From: Flavobacteriaceae bacterium TMED121
GTDB taxonomy: Bacteria; Bacteroidota; Bacteroidia; Flavobacteriales; Flavobacteriaceae
Assembly (NCBI GenBank): GCA_002171295.2
Contig: NHFW02000019.1
Coordinates: forward strand, 106,148 to 111,628
Length of the DNA stretch: 5,481 bases
Direction of reading: 5' to 3'
The notes beneath the pieces are model-generated. The model saw only the letters and a list, made by a program, of their open reading frames with translations. It was not told the origin of the DNA and made no database searches. The translations under genes and the position numbers were made by a program. Shown here piece after piece: positions 1 through 5,386 of this stretch (positions are counted from its first letter, which is position 1; every line of letters starts with the position of its first letter).

Positions 1-570
1 GGAGGATATTTCCCATATATTAAAAAAAACCTAACTGGTAAAGCAGAATTATTCCAGGCAATTAGCTACGATAAAAATGGAAAAATAAAACCTTGTTGTG
101 GAGGAACCACTCAGGGAGTTCAGGATATTGACATATATCTTTCAGAAAAAAAATGGGATATTATTCATTTTAATTTTGGATTGCATGATATTAAACATAT
201 TGATCCCATTACAGGAAAAAACAGTAAAAATTTAAATCATCCCCATCAAGCCTCACCAGAGCAGTATGAGAAAAATCTTATTGAAATAGTTGAAAAATTA
301 AAACTCACTGGTGCTAAACTTATTTTTGCTACAACCACTCCTTATCCTGACAAATTAGGAAAGCAGATGCGCTCACCCGGAATGCCAAAAGTATATAACG
401 AAGTCGCGCTTAGGGTAATGAATAATAATGGTATAGAAATAAATGATTTATATGGATTGGTTTTACCAAGAATGGAAGAGTTACAAAGGCCAAATAATGT
501 ACATTTTTTAGAAAAAGGGAGTGAAGTTTTAGCCGAGCATATCACAAAACTTTTAATACAAAAATTTTAA
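1..570 (+). CDS. SGNH/GDSL-type hydrolase, 3' part (5' end outside window)
   Basis: The reading frame is open from the first base to TAA at 568-570, giving 189 residues with no start in view. The TTG at 181 lies inside a conserved block and is not the real start. Features fitting an SGNH hydrolase (serine ester hydrolase, flavodoxin-like fold): a Gly-rich CCGGTTQG segment (window codons 32-39) where block II would lie; WDIIHFNFGLHD (52-63), a strand plus turn matching block III; a second core strand AKLIFATTTPYP (105-116); and NNVHFLEKGSEVLAEHI near the end, matching block V with His168. The nucleophile-bearing block I (GDS-like) must be upstream. Two residues are atypical: block III has GLHD rather than GxND, and the residue three before the catalytic His is Asn165 rather than Asp. 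Substrate unknown; related proteins are often carbohydrate or lipid esterases. Family call fairly sure, activity not. Confidence 0.75.
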   Translation, partial: GGYFPYIKKNLTGKAELFQAISYDKNGKIKPCCGGTTQGVQDIDIYLSEKKWDIIHFNFGLHDIKHIDPITGKNSKNLNHPHQASPEQYEKNLIEIVEKLKLTGAKLIFATTTPYPDKLGKQMRSPGMPKVYNEVALRVMNNNGIEINDLYGLVLPRMEELQRPNNVHFLEKGSEVLAEHITKLLIQKF

Positions 571-580
571 TTTTACTCGA

Positions 581-598
581 CAAAGATGGTCATCTTTG
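581..598. repeat. Perfect 8-bp palindrome (2-bp spacer) before the transporter gene
   Basis: CAAAGATG and CATCTTTG are exact reverse complements separated by GT. The element sits 10 nt after the hydrolase stop and 13 nt before the TTG start of the transporter. As RNA it could form a 7-bp stem with a GGUC loop, but no T-run follows, so it is a poor intrinsic terminator. A dimeric regulator could bind it as DNA. Role is inference only. Confidence 0.45.
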
Positions 599-611
599 CC
601 AAAACTTTATT

Positions 612-1457
612 TTGAAAAGCCAAAAGGCCGTCCTTTACATGGTGCTTAGCACCTTGTTTTTTGCTATCATGAGTACCATCGTCAAATACCTTTCCGACTT
701 TGGCTCCTTTCAATTGGTGTTTTTTCGATCTTTAGGCACACTTATTTTCAGTACAAGTTTTCTTATTTACAGGAAAATTCCATTTTGGGGCAATCAAAAA
801 AAACTTCTTATTCTCAGGGGGTTAACTGGAGCAAGTTCCATGATATTATTCTTTATGGCACTACATTTTATGACATTAGGCTCTGCAGTTACATTGCGTT
901 ATACTGCTCCGCTATTTGTTGCCTTATTGTCGGTATTGTTTTTGAGCGAAAAAATAAAATTCATTCAGTGGGTTTGTTTTGGGATCTCATTTCTAGGAGT
1001 AATTATGGTTAAAGGATTTGATGCTACGGTTGATTTTTTTGGATTGGGAATTATTCTATTTTCATCACTTACCTCGGCTATTACCTATATACTGATATCA
1101 AGAATAGGCACCAAAGATCACTATATGGTCATTATCAATTATTTTATGCTGTCCGCAACATTAATTGGTGTGTTAGGGAGTTTATTTCAGTGGAAAAATC
1201 CTCAGGGTTTGGAATGGTTTTATTTTCTATTATTGGGGGTAACGGGTTTAATTGCTCAAATCTTAATGACTAAGGCTTTTCAGATTGGTCCAGCATATAA
1301 TATTGCCCCCTACAAGTTTGTTGAGGTAATATTCTCACTTACTTTTGGAGTTTTAATCTTTATGGATGTTTATACTTTCTTCAGCCTATTAGGGATGGGT
1401 ATGATAATTTTGGGATTAATTCTAAATGGTGTTTTTAAAAGAAAGAACACTGTTTGA
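612..1457 (+). CDS. EamA/DMT-family inner-membrane transporter
   Basis: A 281-residue, strongly hydrophobic protein of the usual length for the drug/metabolite transporter superfamily with two EamA repeats. About ten membrane helices are visible (roughly residues 5-27, 33-53, 66-88, 93-113, 117-135, 142-163, 171-191, 202-221, 234-252, 256-275), with a basic C-terminal tail (FKRKN). Family signatures: FFRSLGTLIF in helix 2, and LRYTAPLFVALLSVLFLSEKI in helices 3-4 ending in the characteristic Glu113; the second repeat has the matching segment at 234-252, ending in Asp252. Such proteins export or import small metabolites; the substrate cannot be told from sequence. Start: no ATG or GTG lies upstream in frame after the previous gene's stop, so TTG at 612 is the only start giving a full first helix with a basic N-terminus (MKSQKAVLYM). 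ATG at 639 is the alternative and removes nine residues. No Shine-Dalgarno sequence is visible. Confidence 0.9.
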   Translation: MKSQKAVLYMVLSTLFFAIMSTIVKYLSDFGSFQLVFFRSLGTLIFSTSFLIYRKIPFWGNQKKLLILRGLTGASSMILFFMALHFMTLGSAVTLRYTAPLFVALLSVLFLSEKIKFIQWVCFGISFLGVIMVKGFDATVDFFGLGIILFSSLTSAITYILISRIGTKDHYMVIINYFMLSATLIGVLGSLFQWKNPQGLEWFYFLLLGVTGLIAQILMTKAFQIGPAYNIAPYKFVEVIFSLTFGVLIFMDVYTFFSLLGMGMIILGLILNGVFKRKNTV

Positions 1458-1499
1458 AAATCAACTAAAAAATATTTATGATTTTGGCAAAGCTTTTTA
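1454..1499 (+). promoter_or_regulatory. Possible promoter for the NTF2-like lipoprotein gene
   Basis: TTG at 1454-1456 (overlapping the transporter stop) and TGATTTTG at 1479-1486 are 22 nt apart, resembling the Bacteroidota TTG-N17-23-TAnnTTTG promoter with one mismatch. The same place also reads TTGGCA-AAGC-TTTTTA (1484-1499), which resembles a sigma-54 -24/-12 element with the essential -12 GC replaced by TA. Either reading gives a leader of roughly 50-70 nt before ATG 1562. Neither match is good enough to decide. Confidence 0.25.
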
Positions 1500-1561
1500 T
1501 CATGATAGATTATAGTAAACTCTCATTAGTATTTCTTATATTATCTTAAAATTTATTTATT

Positions 1562-2071
1562 ATGAAAAGATTAAAAATATTATCATTAACACTAGCTGCA
1601 GTTCTTCTGTTTTCATGCCAACCTGCAGTTCAATCTGAAGCCAAAGTTGATTTATCAACTTACAATCTGAATCTTGCTACTGCTCAGAAATACTTCGCCT
1701 CTTTTTCTTCTGAAGATATTGAGAGCCAAAAACCACTATTGTGTCCAGGAGTTACTCACTATGCGCCATTTTTCGGAAGTGAGCATGCTAAATTGGAAGG
1801 TACACTTGCTAATAGCAAAGCATGGATGGATAATTTCGACGATATTTCATATGATGACTCAAAGTGGTTCCCAGGAACTGATGATTCAGGAAAACTCAAT
1901 GGATCTGTAATGACATCTGGAAGTTGGACTGCTAAAAGCATAGCAACAGGAAATGTTATAAAAGTTAGCGCATTTCACACATTTATTTTCAATGCTAAAA
2001 ATCAAATCCACGAGGCAAGGGATTATTTCGATGCTACAGGAGTTATGGCTGCTGCAATGAAAATTGATTAA
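1562..2071 (+). CDS. NTF2/SnoaL-like lipoprotein
   Basis: A 169-residue protein starting with a lipoprotein signal peptide: basic MKRLK, hydrophobic core, then lipobox LFSC with the acylated Cys at residue 19. The mature part looks like an NTF2/SnoaL-type cone fold: an N-terminal helix (about 38-58), a helix around Trp88, then beta strands GSVMTSGSWTA (114-124), a strand to FHTFIFNAKN (138-147) and IHEARDYFDATGVM (149-162). The YFDATG ending after a long strand is typical of SnoaL-like proteins, which include ketosteroid-isomerase-like enzymes and many non-enzymatic ligand-binding members. No clear catalytic Asp/His set can be assigned, so a specific reaction is not claimed. ATG 1562 is preceded by an AT-rich leader (TTATTT) without a Shine-Dalgarno sequence, as is usual in Flavobacteriia. 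It is monocistronic: 104 nt after the transporter and followed by its own terminator. Export and lipidation are well supported; the family call is good but rests on pattern. Confidence 0.78.
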   Translation: MKRLKILSLTLAAVLLFSCQPAVQSEAKVDLSTYNLNLATAQKYFASFSSEDIESQKPLLCPGVTHYAPFFGSEHAKLEGTLANSKAWMDNFDDISYDDSKWFPGTDDSGKLNGSVMTSGSWTAKSIATGNVIKVSAFHTFIFNAKNQIHEARDYFDATGVMAAAMKID

Positions 2072-2096
2072 TTAAATCAATAATAATTTAATTAAT

Positions 2097-2126
2097 AAAG
2101 CTCTCCTGTTTAGGGGAGCTTTTTTT
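2097..2126 (+). terminator. Intrinsic terminator after the NTF2-like gene
   Basis: The stem AGCTCTCC / GGGGAGCT (2099-2106 with 2113-2120, one G-T wobble) closes a six-base loop and is followed by a run of six T; three A before the stem extend pairing into the T-run. It lies 25 nt after the stop at 2071. Read on the minus strand it still forms the hairpin, followed by TTTATTAATT, so it may also end transcription arriving from the convergent alpha/beta-hydrolase gene. Confidence 0.9.
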
Positions 2127-2159
2127 ATGATAGATTAAATATAAAGTGGAAAAGCAGCT

Positions 2160-3113
2160 CTAATTTAAATTTTCAATAATAAACTCTACTACCCCTTGGC
2201 GAGACTTATCTATAATTCCAATTCCTGGAGCATATACAACATTTTTTATGTTTAAGGAGTCTGCTCTTTGCTTCAAAACTTTTGCGTGTAATGGATTGTG
2301 ATGAAAATCAGCAATATTTTTTGGTTTTCTATTTTTTCCGTAATTGACAATAAATATTGGTGGATCATCTGTATCCATTTTTTCAAAAAAATCAACTTCT
2401 GAAATATAATTATCGTCAAATGATTTTTGCACCCATTTTTCTGCATCCATTTTTCCGAGATACTTTTTAAATATAGATTTTAAATAAGCTTCATCAACAT
2501 TAGCCATATCTTTCCATCTCTTTAAATTTAATGAATGGGCTGCAGCCATCCCAACAATACAAGAAACTTTTGTTGACTCCCTTAGAACTGGATCAGAACT
2601 ATTTTTATCAGACATATCATCTTGTAAACCAATCCATAAAGATGAAGTTGCACCGGCAGATGCTCCCATTAAAGCAACTCTATCTCTTAGTAAATTATAT
2701 TTTTCACTATTAAACTTTAAAAATTGCAATGCTCTTTTTGCATCATTAAATGATGAAAATAAAAAATCTTCATTATTCTTAAAGGTGTAGTCAATTGTAG
2801 CAAAAGATATTTTATTCTCAAGTAACCTTTTAATTCTTTTAAAATTATTTTTACTATATGCAGCATTCTTACTACCAGCTCCAAATCCTCCTCCATGGAT
2901 GTAAATAACAAATGGAGATTTTAATTTGCTGTCCGCAATCCATAAATCAAGGGTGTTTTTTTTATCTGGGCCGTAACTTATATTCTTGAACACATTGTAG
3001 TTGTCAAATTTAATGATAGAGTCTATATTAATTCTTTTTTTTTGTGAAAAAAGAATTAAAGAATTAAAGAAAAAAACAAATAAAAAAAGATTTCGTGTCA
3101 TGTTAAAATACAT
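2160..3113 (-). CDS. Secreted alpha/beta-hydrolase (carboxylesterase-like)
   Basis: A 317-residue protein with a signal peptide (hydrophobic core at 9-22, probable cleavage after FS before Q24), so it acts in the periplasm or outside. Family marks in order: HGGG (73-76), the oxyanion-hole motif of the BD-FAE/carboxylesterase and hormone-sensitive-lipase group; DYTF (108-111); a helix with Asp124-Ala-Lys-Arg; and the nucleophile elbow GASAG (150-154) with Ser152. DTDDPPIFIVNYG (247-259) is the strand that normally precedes the acid residue. The C-terminal third is unusual: the GxxD expected there reads GKN, and the place where GxGH usually supplies the histidine reads APGIGI (295-300); His271, His272 or His276 could substitute. 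An ester substrate is likely, its identity unknown. Start: ATG 3113 has a purine-rich GAGAG just upstream; ATG 3101 (Met5) also gives a good signal peptide. It is the last gene of a leftward cluster and converges on the NTF2-like gene. Confidence 0.82.
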   Translation of the reverse strand: MYFNMTRNLFLFVFFFNSLILFSQKKRINIDSIIKFDNYNVFKNISYGPDKKNTLDLWIADSKLKSPFVIYIHGGGFGAGSKNAAYSKNNFKRIKRLLENKISFATIDYTFKNNEDFLFSSFNDAKRALQFLKFNSEKYNLLRDRVALMGASAGATSSLWIGLQDDMSDKNSSDPVLRESTKVSCIVGMAAAHSLNLKRWKDMANVDEAYLKSIFKKYLGKMDAEKWVQKSFDDNYISEVDFFEKMDTDDPPIFIVNYGKNRKPKNIADFHHNPLHAKVLKQRADSLNIKNVVYAPGIGIIDKSRQGVVEFIIENLN

Positions 3114-3147
3114 CTCTCTGCTAGTTACATAAAGACAGAATTAAACT

Positions 3148-3276
3148 TTAATTTCCTCTACCTGTTTTTCGGATTGATGTAGTGGCCTTCTTCATTGAAC
3201 CAGGTTTAATTTTCTTATTTTTTTTATCATTTGAAGGACCTTTCACCTTACTGTTACCAAAATATTTACTGCTCAT
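3148..3276 (-). CDS. Small very basic protein, 42 aa
   Basis: A short reading frame of 42 residues (ATG at 3276, TAA ending at 3148) fills the gap between the 79-aa lipoprotein gene and the hydrolase gene, in the same direction, 46 nt and 34 nt from its neighbours. It begins MSSKYFGNSK and ends RKTGRGN. There are 11 Lys and 2 Arg but one Asp and no Glu, Cys or Trp; Gly, Ser, Thr, Asn and Pro are frequent and there is no hydrophobic core, so it is probably disordered and may bind nucleic acid or the ribosome. Support for being a real gene: it occupies the inter-gene space neatly, its composition is clearly biased, and the ATG is preceded by an AT-rich leader like the other genes. I do not recognise a named family. 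It does not look like the small ribosomal protein Thx. Function unknown. Confidence 0.6.
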   Translation of the reverse strand: MSSKYFGNSKVKGPSNDKKNKKIKPGSMKKATTSIRKTGRGN

Positions 3277-3322
3277 AATATTAGTTTAGTATAAAAGTAA
3301 ATATACCACTTATTTAATATAC

Positions 3323-3562
3323 TTAATTTGGACAATATTGGTTCCCTTCTGCGTATGATTTAAAATCAGATTCGGAAACTTCTCCTGTCTTAGCAGGTGG
3401 AGTTTCCGAATCAATATTAGCTGAACTTATACTTCCCCAATAGAAAAAATCTCTTCCATCGATTTCAATTTTTCTTTCAATTTTAAAGCAATCATTTTCC
3501 TTTTTGCAATAAGGAAAAAACAGAAAGTAGGCTAATAAGAGAATTAGCTTTTTCTTGTTCAT
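3323..3562 (-). CDS. Small probable lipoprotein, 79 aa, unknown function
   Basis: A 79-residue protein beginning with MNKKK, a hydrophobic stretch (residues 6-18) and Cys19. The residues before it (FFPYC) are not a canonical lipobox, but Cys19 followed by KKEND resembles the Lys-plus-acidic export signal known for surface lipoproteins of Bacteroidota, so a surface-anchored lipoprotein is likely. The mature part holds two more cysteines (Cys25 and Cys77), which could form a disulfide, an early charged strand KIERKIEID and a Tyr/Trp-containing segment (DFFYWGS). It ends YCPN. I do not recognise a family. It is the first gene of the leftward cluster, with a good promoter match just upstream (3582-3615) implying a leader of only about 14 nt. 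Length is short but the signal peptide, promoter and position argue it is complete. Confidence 0.68.
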   Translation of the reverse strand: MNKKKLILLLAYFLFFPYCKKENDCFKIERKIEIDGRDFFYWGSISSANIDSETPPAKTGEVSESDFKSYAEGNQYCPN

Positions 3563-3581
3563 AATTTATAGTAAATGATTT

Positions 3582-3615
3582 CAAACATAATGAATTTAAT
3601 TTTGTGGAATATCAA
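3582..3615 (-). promoter_or_regulatory. Bacteroidota-type promoter for the leftward cluster
   Basis: On the minus strand TATGTTTG (complement of 3582-3589) matches the -7 consensus TAnnTTTG exactly, and TTG (complement of 3613-3615) lies 23 nt upstream, at the long end of the known spacing range. The predicted transcription start is about 3575, close to the ATG at 3562. An 8-nt direct repeat ATCAATAA (plus-strand 3611-3618 and 3634-3641) covers the -33 element. Confidence 0.55.
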
Positions 3616-3694
3616 TAATTTTAATGCCATTTAATCAATAAATTGTAACCAATATTTTTTTGAAAATAAATAATATGTAGAAAAAAAAATTAAT

Positions 3695-3712
3695 TTTAAA
3701 TTGGTATTTAAA
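3695..3712. repeat. AT-rich palindrome upstream of the DUF2237 gene
   Basis: TTTAAAT and ATTTAAA are exact inverted copies around TGGT, ending 17 nt before the ATG at 3730. It could be an operator or a leader hairpin, but in such AT-rich DNA a 7-bp match may be chance. No good TTG/TAnnTTTG promoter was found for the DUF2237 gene in 3563-3729. Confidence 0.25.
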
Positions 3713-3729
3713 TAGTTAATTAAGCTCTA

Positions 3730-4101
3730 ATGGAAAGAAATGTTTTTGGAGAGCCTCTTGAAATTTGTTGTACAAAACCTATGACTGGTTATTTCAGAGA
3801 TGGTTCATGTAGAACAGATAATGAAGATACAGGTACACATACAGTATGTGCAGTTATGACAGAAGATTTTTTAATGTTCTCTGCTTCTATGGGTAATGAT
3901 TTAATTACGCCAATACCATATTATCAATTTCCTGGATTAAAAGAAGGAGATCAGTGGTGTTTATGCGTTAATAGATGGATAGAGGCTGAAAAAGCAGGAA
4001 AAGCCCCTAAACTAATTTTAGAGGCAACTCACGAAAAAACTTTAAAGTATACTAAGTTAGATTTACTTGTGAAACACGCTTTTATCAAAAAACAATCATA
4101 G
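3730..4101 (+). CDS. DUF2237 family protein
   Basis: This 123-residue protein matches the DUF2237 family along its whole length. Recognised blocks: NVFGEPLEICCTKPMTGYFR (4-23), DGSCRTDNEDTGTHTVCAVMTEDFL (24-48, within it Cys27 and Cys40), FSASMGNDLITP (50-61), FPGLKEGDQWCLCVNRW (67-83) and PKLILEATHEKTL (93-105). Six cysteines (13, 14, 27, 40, 77, 79) plus His37 and His101 sit in the conserved blocks and suggest metal binding or redox chemistry, but no function is established for the family to my knowledge. There is no signal peptide, so it is cytoplasmic. ATG 3730 is chosen because the family's conserved region starts within a few residues of it; the upstream region is AT-rich without a Shine-Dalgarno sequence. 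It is the only strongly conserved housekeeping-like gene in this part of the window, is divergent from the leftward cluster and stands 174 nt before the next gene, so it is probably transcribed alone. Confidence 0.93.
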   Translation: MERNVFGEPLEICCTKPMTGYFRDGSCRTDNEDTGTHTVCAVMTEDFLMFSASMGNDLITPIPYYQFPGLKEGDQWCLCVNRWIEAEKAGKAPKLILEATHEKTLKYTKLDLLVKHAFIKKQS

Positions 4102-4275
4102 TATTTCTTGGTATAAAAAAAATTATTTTTTGGAGGGAACGATTTCTAGCTTTACCCCAAATTAGAAATATTAGTATTAATAGAACAATTTTAAAATACA
4201 TAATTGATTGTTAATAAATTACACAAATTTATTTTCGACACATAAAAGTCATAACTTAAAAAAAAATCAAACATT
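4102..4275. other. Intergenic region between DUF2237 and the exported protein
   Basis: No reading frame of note on either strand. It starts with an A8/TTA/T6 tract (4115-4131) that could act as a weak terminator for the DUF2237 gene, then a less AT-rich patch GGAGGGAACG (4132-4141), an imperfect hairpin ATTTCTA / TAGAAAT with a 14-nt loop (4142-4169), and the promoter-like site at 4208-4237. Confidence 0.5.
4208..4237 (+). promoter_or_regulatory. Promoter-like site for the 308-aa exported protein
   Basis: TTG (4208-4210) and TATTTTCG (4230-4237) are separated by 19 nt, matching the Bacteroidota TTG-N17-23-TAnnTTTG pattern with one mismatch in the -7 box. The start of transcription would be near 4244, giving a leader of about 32 nt that is A-rich just before ATG 4276. 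Confidence 0.45.
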
Positions 4276-5202
4276 ATGAAAAAGAAGATTCTAATATTAT
4301 TATTAATCCCTTTAATTACGTTTGCTCAAACAGGATTTAAATTTAAAAAGTTAAGAGATAAATTAAGTTCTAAAGTAATGGAAAAAGGGCTTGAGAAAAC
4401 ATTAGGTTTAGATCATTTTGGTAAGTTGTCAGCCTTCGAATATGAAAACTATCATTATAGATATGAAAATGAGATTTACAGTTTTACACTTGATTTCATT
4501 AATGAACCAAATGAAAAAATGACTACTTCTTTAGAATCAAAATCTAATTCGTACAACACTGTGAAATTGACAATAAAAAATAATAGTGATAAAGACATTA
4601 TATTCGGTTCGAAGAATAAACGAGAACGAATAGATAATAGAAAAATTGAAGATGTAATAACTATGCCTGATTTTCAGTTTATAATTATTCCTGGACTTGT
4701 AAGAAACCAACCTCAAGTTGACAGCTTTGGTAAGGAAAAAAATAAAGATCGACTTTATGCAAAAGGTGATCCATCAAGTTATTCAGATACCGAACTTTCT
4801 TCAATTTATATAAATTATGAAGTAGTAGATAGAGTAGAAAGTCCAGTCTATGAGCTAGACGCAGATGGAACGGATAATGGTAGATCAGTAAACGTTATTG
4901 AAAGTAATGGGGGGAACAAAACTTTTATGAAAAGAGTAGAAAATTATAAAAATTTTCCTGACGAAATTAACATAAGTTATAAAAGTGATGTAAGTTACAT
5001 TTGGAAGGGCGGCTTTAAATCAGATGATAAGTTAGAAAAAGAGGGTAAACTTAATTATATATCATTAACTGTAAATCCTGATTGGAGCAGAAAATGGAGA
5101 AGTTCAGACCCAGATTATCAAAAGAAATTAAGTGATTTTATGGTTGAAAATGAGGTTAGTGTTTTTGGGAAAAAGAAAAAGAAAAAGAAAAAGAAAAGGT
5201 AA
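4276..5202 (+). CDS. Exported protein of unknown function with lysine-only tail
   Basis: A 308-residue protein with a clear signal peptide (MKKK, hydrophobic 5-16, cleavage probably after Ala17 in TFAQ), hence periplasmic or outer-surface. The mature N-terminus is a basic, helix-prone stretch (21-45). Residues 56-115 look like a beta-sandwich: alternating Tyr/Phe strands, then NTVKLTIKNNSDKDIIF (94-110), a pattern common in Ig-like domains of exported bacterial proteins. Later there is an acidic stretch DADGTDNG (195-202) that could bind calcium, and SVIWKGG-like Trp/Gly segment at 240-246 (YIWKGG). The chain ends with nine Lys and one Arg (299-308) encoded by a hexanucleotide repeat. I do not recognise a family; the Ig-like and calcium ideas are weak. 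No type IX secretion C-terminal domain is seen. It is a single gene with its own promoter-like site; no terminator hairpin follows. Confidence 0.75.
   Translation: MKKKILILLLIPLITFAQTGFKFKKLRDKLSSKVMEKGLEKTLGLDHFGKLSAFEYENYHYRYENEIYSFTLDFINEPNEKMTTSLESKSNSYNTVKLTIKNNSDKDIIFGSKNKRERIDNRKIEDVITMPDFQFIIIPGLVRNQPQVDSFGKEKNKDRLYAKGDPSSYSDTELSSIYINYEVVDRVESPVYELDADGTDNGRSVNVIESNGGNKTFMKRVENYKNFPDEINISYKSDVSYIWKGGFKSDDKLEKEGKLNYISLTVNPDWSRKWRSSDPDYQKKLSDFMVENEVSVFGKKKKKKKKKR
5169..5199 (+). repeat. Hexanucleotide repeat (GAAAAA)4 encoding the lysine tail
   Basis: Four exact GAAAAA units (5169-5192) are followed by GAAAAGG and the stop. In frame this reads alternating AAA and AAG lysine codons, nine in all, then AGG. 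Because the unit is six bases, gain or loss of a unit changes the tail by two lysines without shifting the frame, while single-base slippage in an A5 run would remove or bypass the stop codon. Confidence 0.85.
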
Positions 5203-5386
5203 CTAATAGTTAGTACAACAAATCATTTTTAAATAGTTTGAGTACTTACTTCATGTTAAACTAAAAAACAAGAACTCTAAAGAATAGGAAATGATTAGGG
5301 GCAAAATAATAAATATTTACCAAGTAATCTGGAATAACAGCTTTTGTAATTTGAGGATGTTTTTTGTAACTCCTTGAATTTATGAG
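5203..5386. other. Intergenic region before the tRNA genes, no gene seen
   Basis: 184 bases with no usable reading frame on either strand. On the minus strand, downstream of tRNA-Thr, TTACAAAA occurs twice (complement of plus-strand TTTTGTAA at 5343-5350 and 5364-5371), but no terminator hairpin with a T-run is seen. No copy of the tRNA 3' end and no integrase gene is present, so there is no sign of an attachment site. Confidence 0.55.

Noticed and set aside
342..545. A 67-codon minus-strand reading frame inside the hydrolase gene.
   Set aside because: It lies antisense within a gene with clear family blocks and has no independent support.
785..1012. A 75-codon plus-strand frame inside the transporter gene.
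   Set aside because: Out-of-frame shadow of the EamA-family gene.
594..1492. An exact 11-bp inverted repeat (CTTTGCCAAAA at 594-604, TTTTGGCAAAG at 1482-1492) flanks the transporter gene.
   Set aside because: Several 11-bp matches are expected by chance in a window of this size, there is no transposase and no target-site duplication, and the right copy is explained equally well as promoter-like sequence.
1674..1941. Overlapping open frames on both strands within the NTF2-like gene.
   Set aside because: Shadows of a gene supported by a lipoprotein signal and a terminator.
1502..2137. The 11-mer ATGATAGATTA occurs on both sides of the NTF2-like gene (1502-1512 and 2127-2137).
   Set aside because: Short and AT-rich; chance is sufficient and no mobile-element features accompany it.
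2531..2911. Open frames on both strands within the alpha/beta-hydrolase gene.
   Set aside because: They overlap the HGGG and GASAG coding region in other frames and show no protein-like features.
3148..3276. Assignment of the 42-aa protein as ribosomal protein Thx.
   Set aside because: The basic composition is similar, but the characteristic early GDKKT-type and later YGxxRP patterns of Thx are absent.
4859..4885. DADGTDNG in the 308-aa protein as a calcium-binding or dockerin-type loop.
   Set aside because: A single copy without the full spacing of acidic ligands; kept only as a remark in the gene entry.
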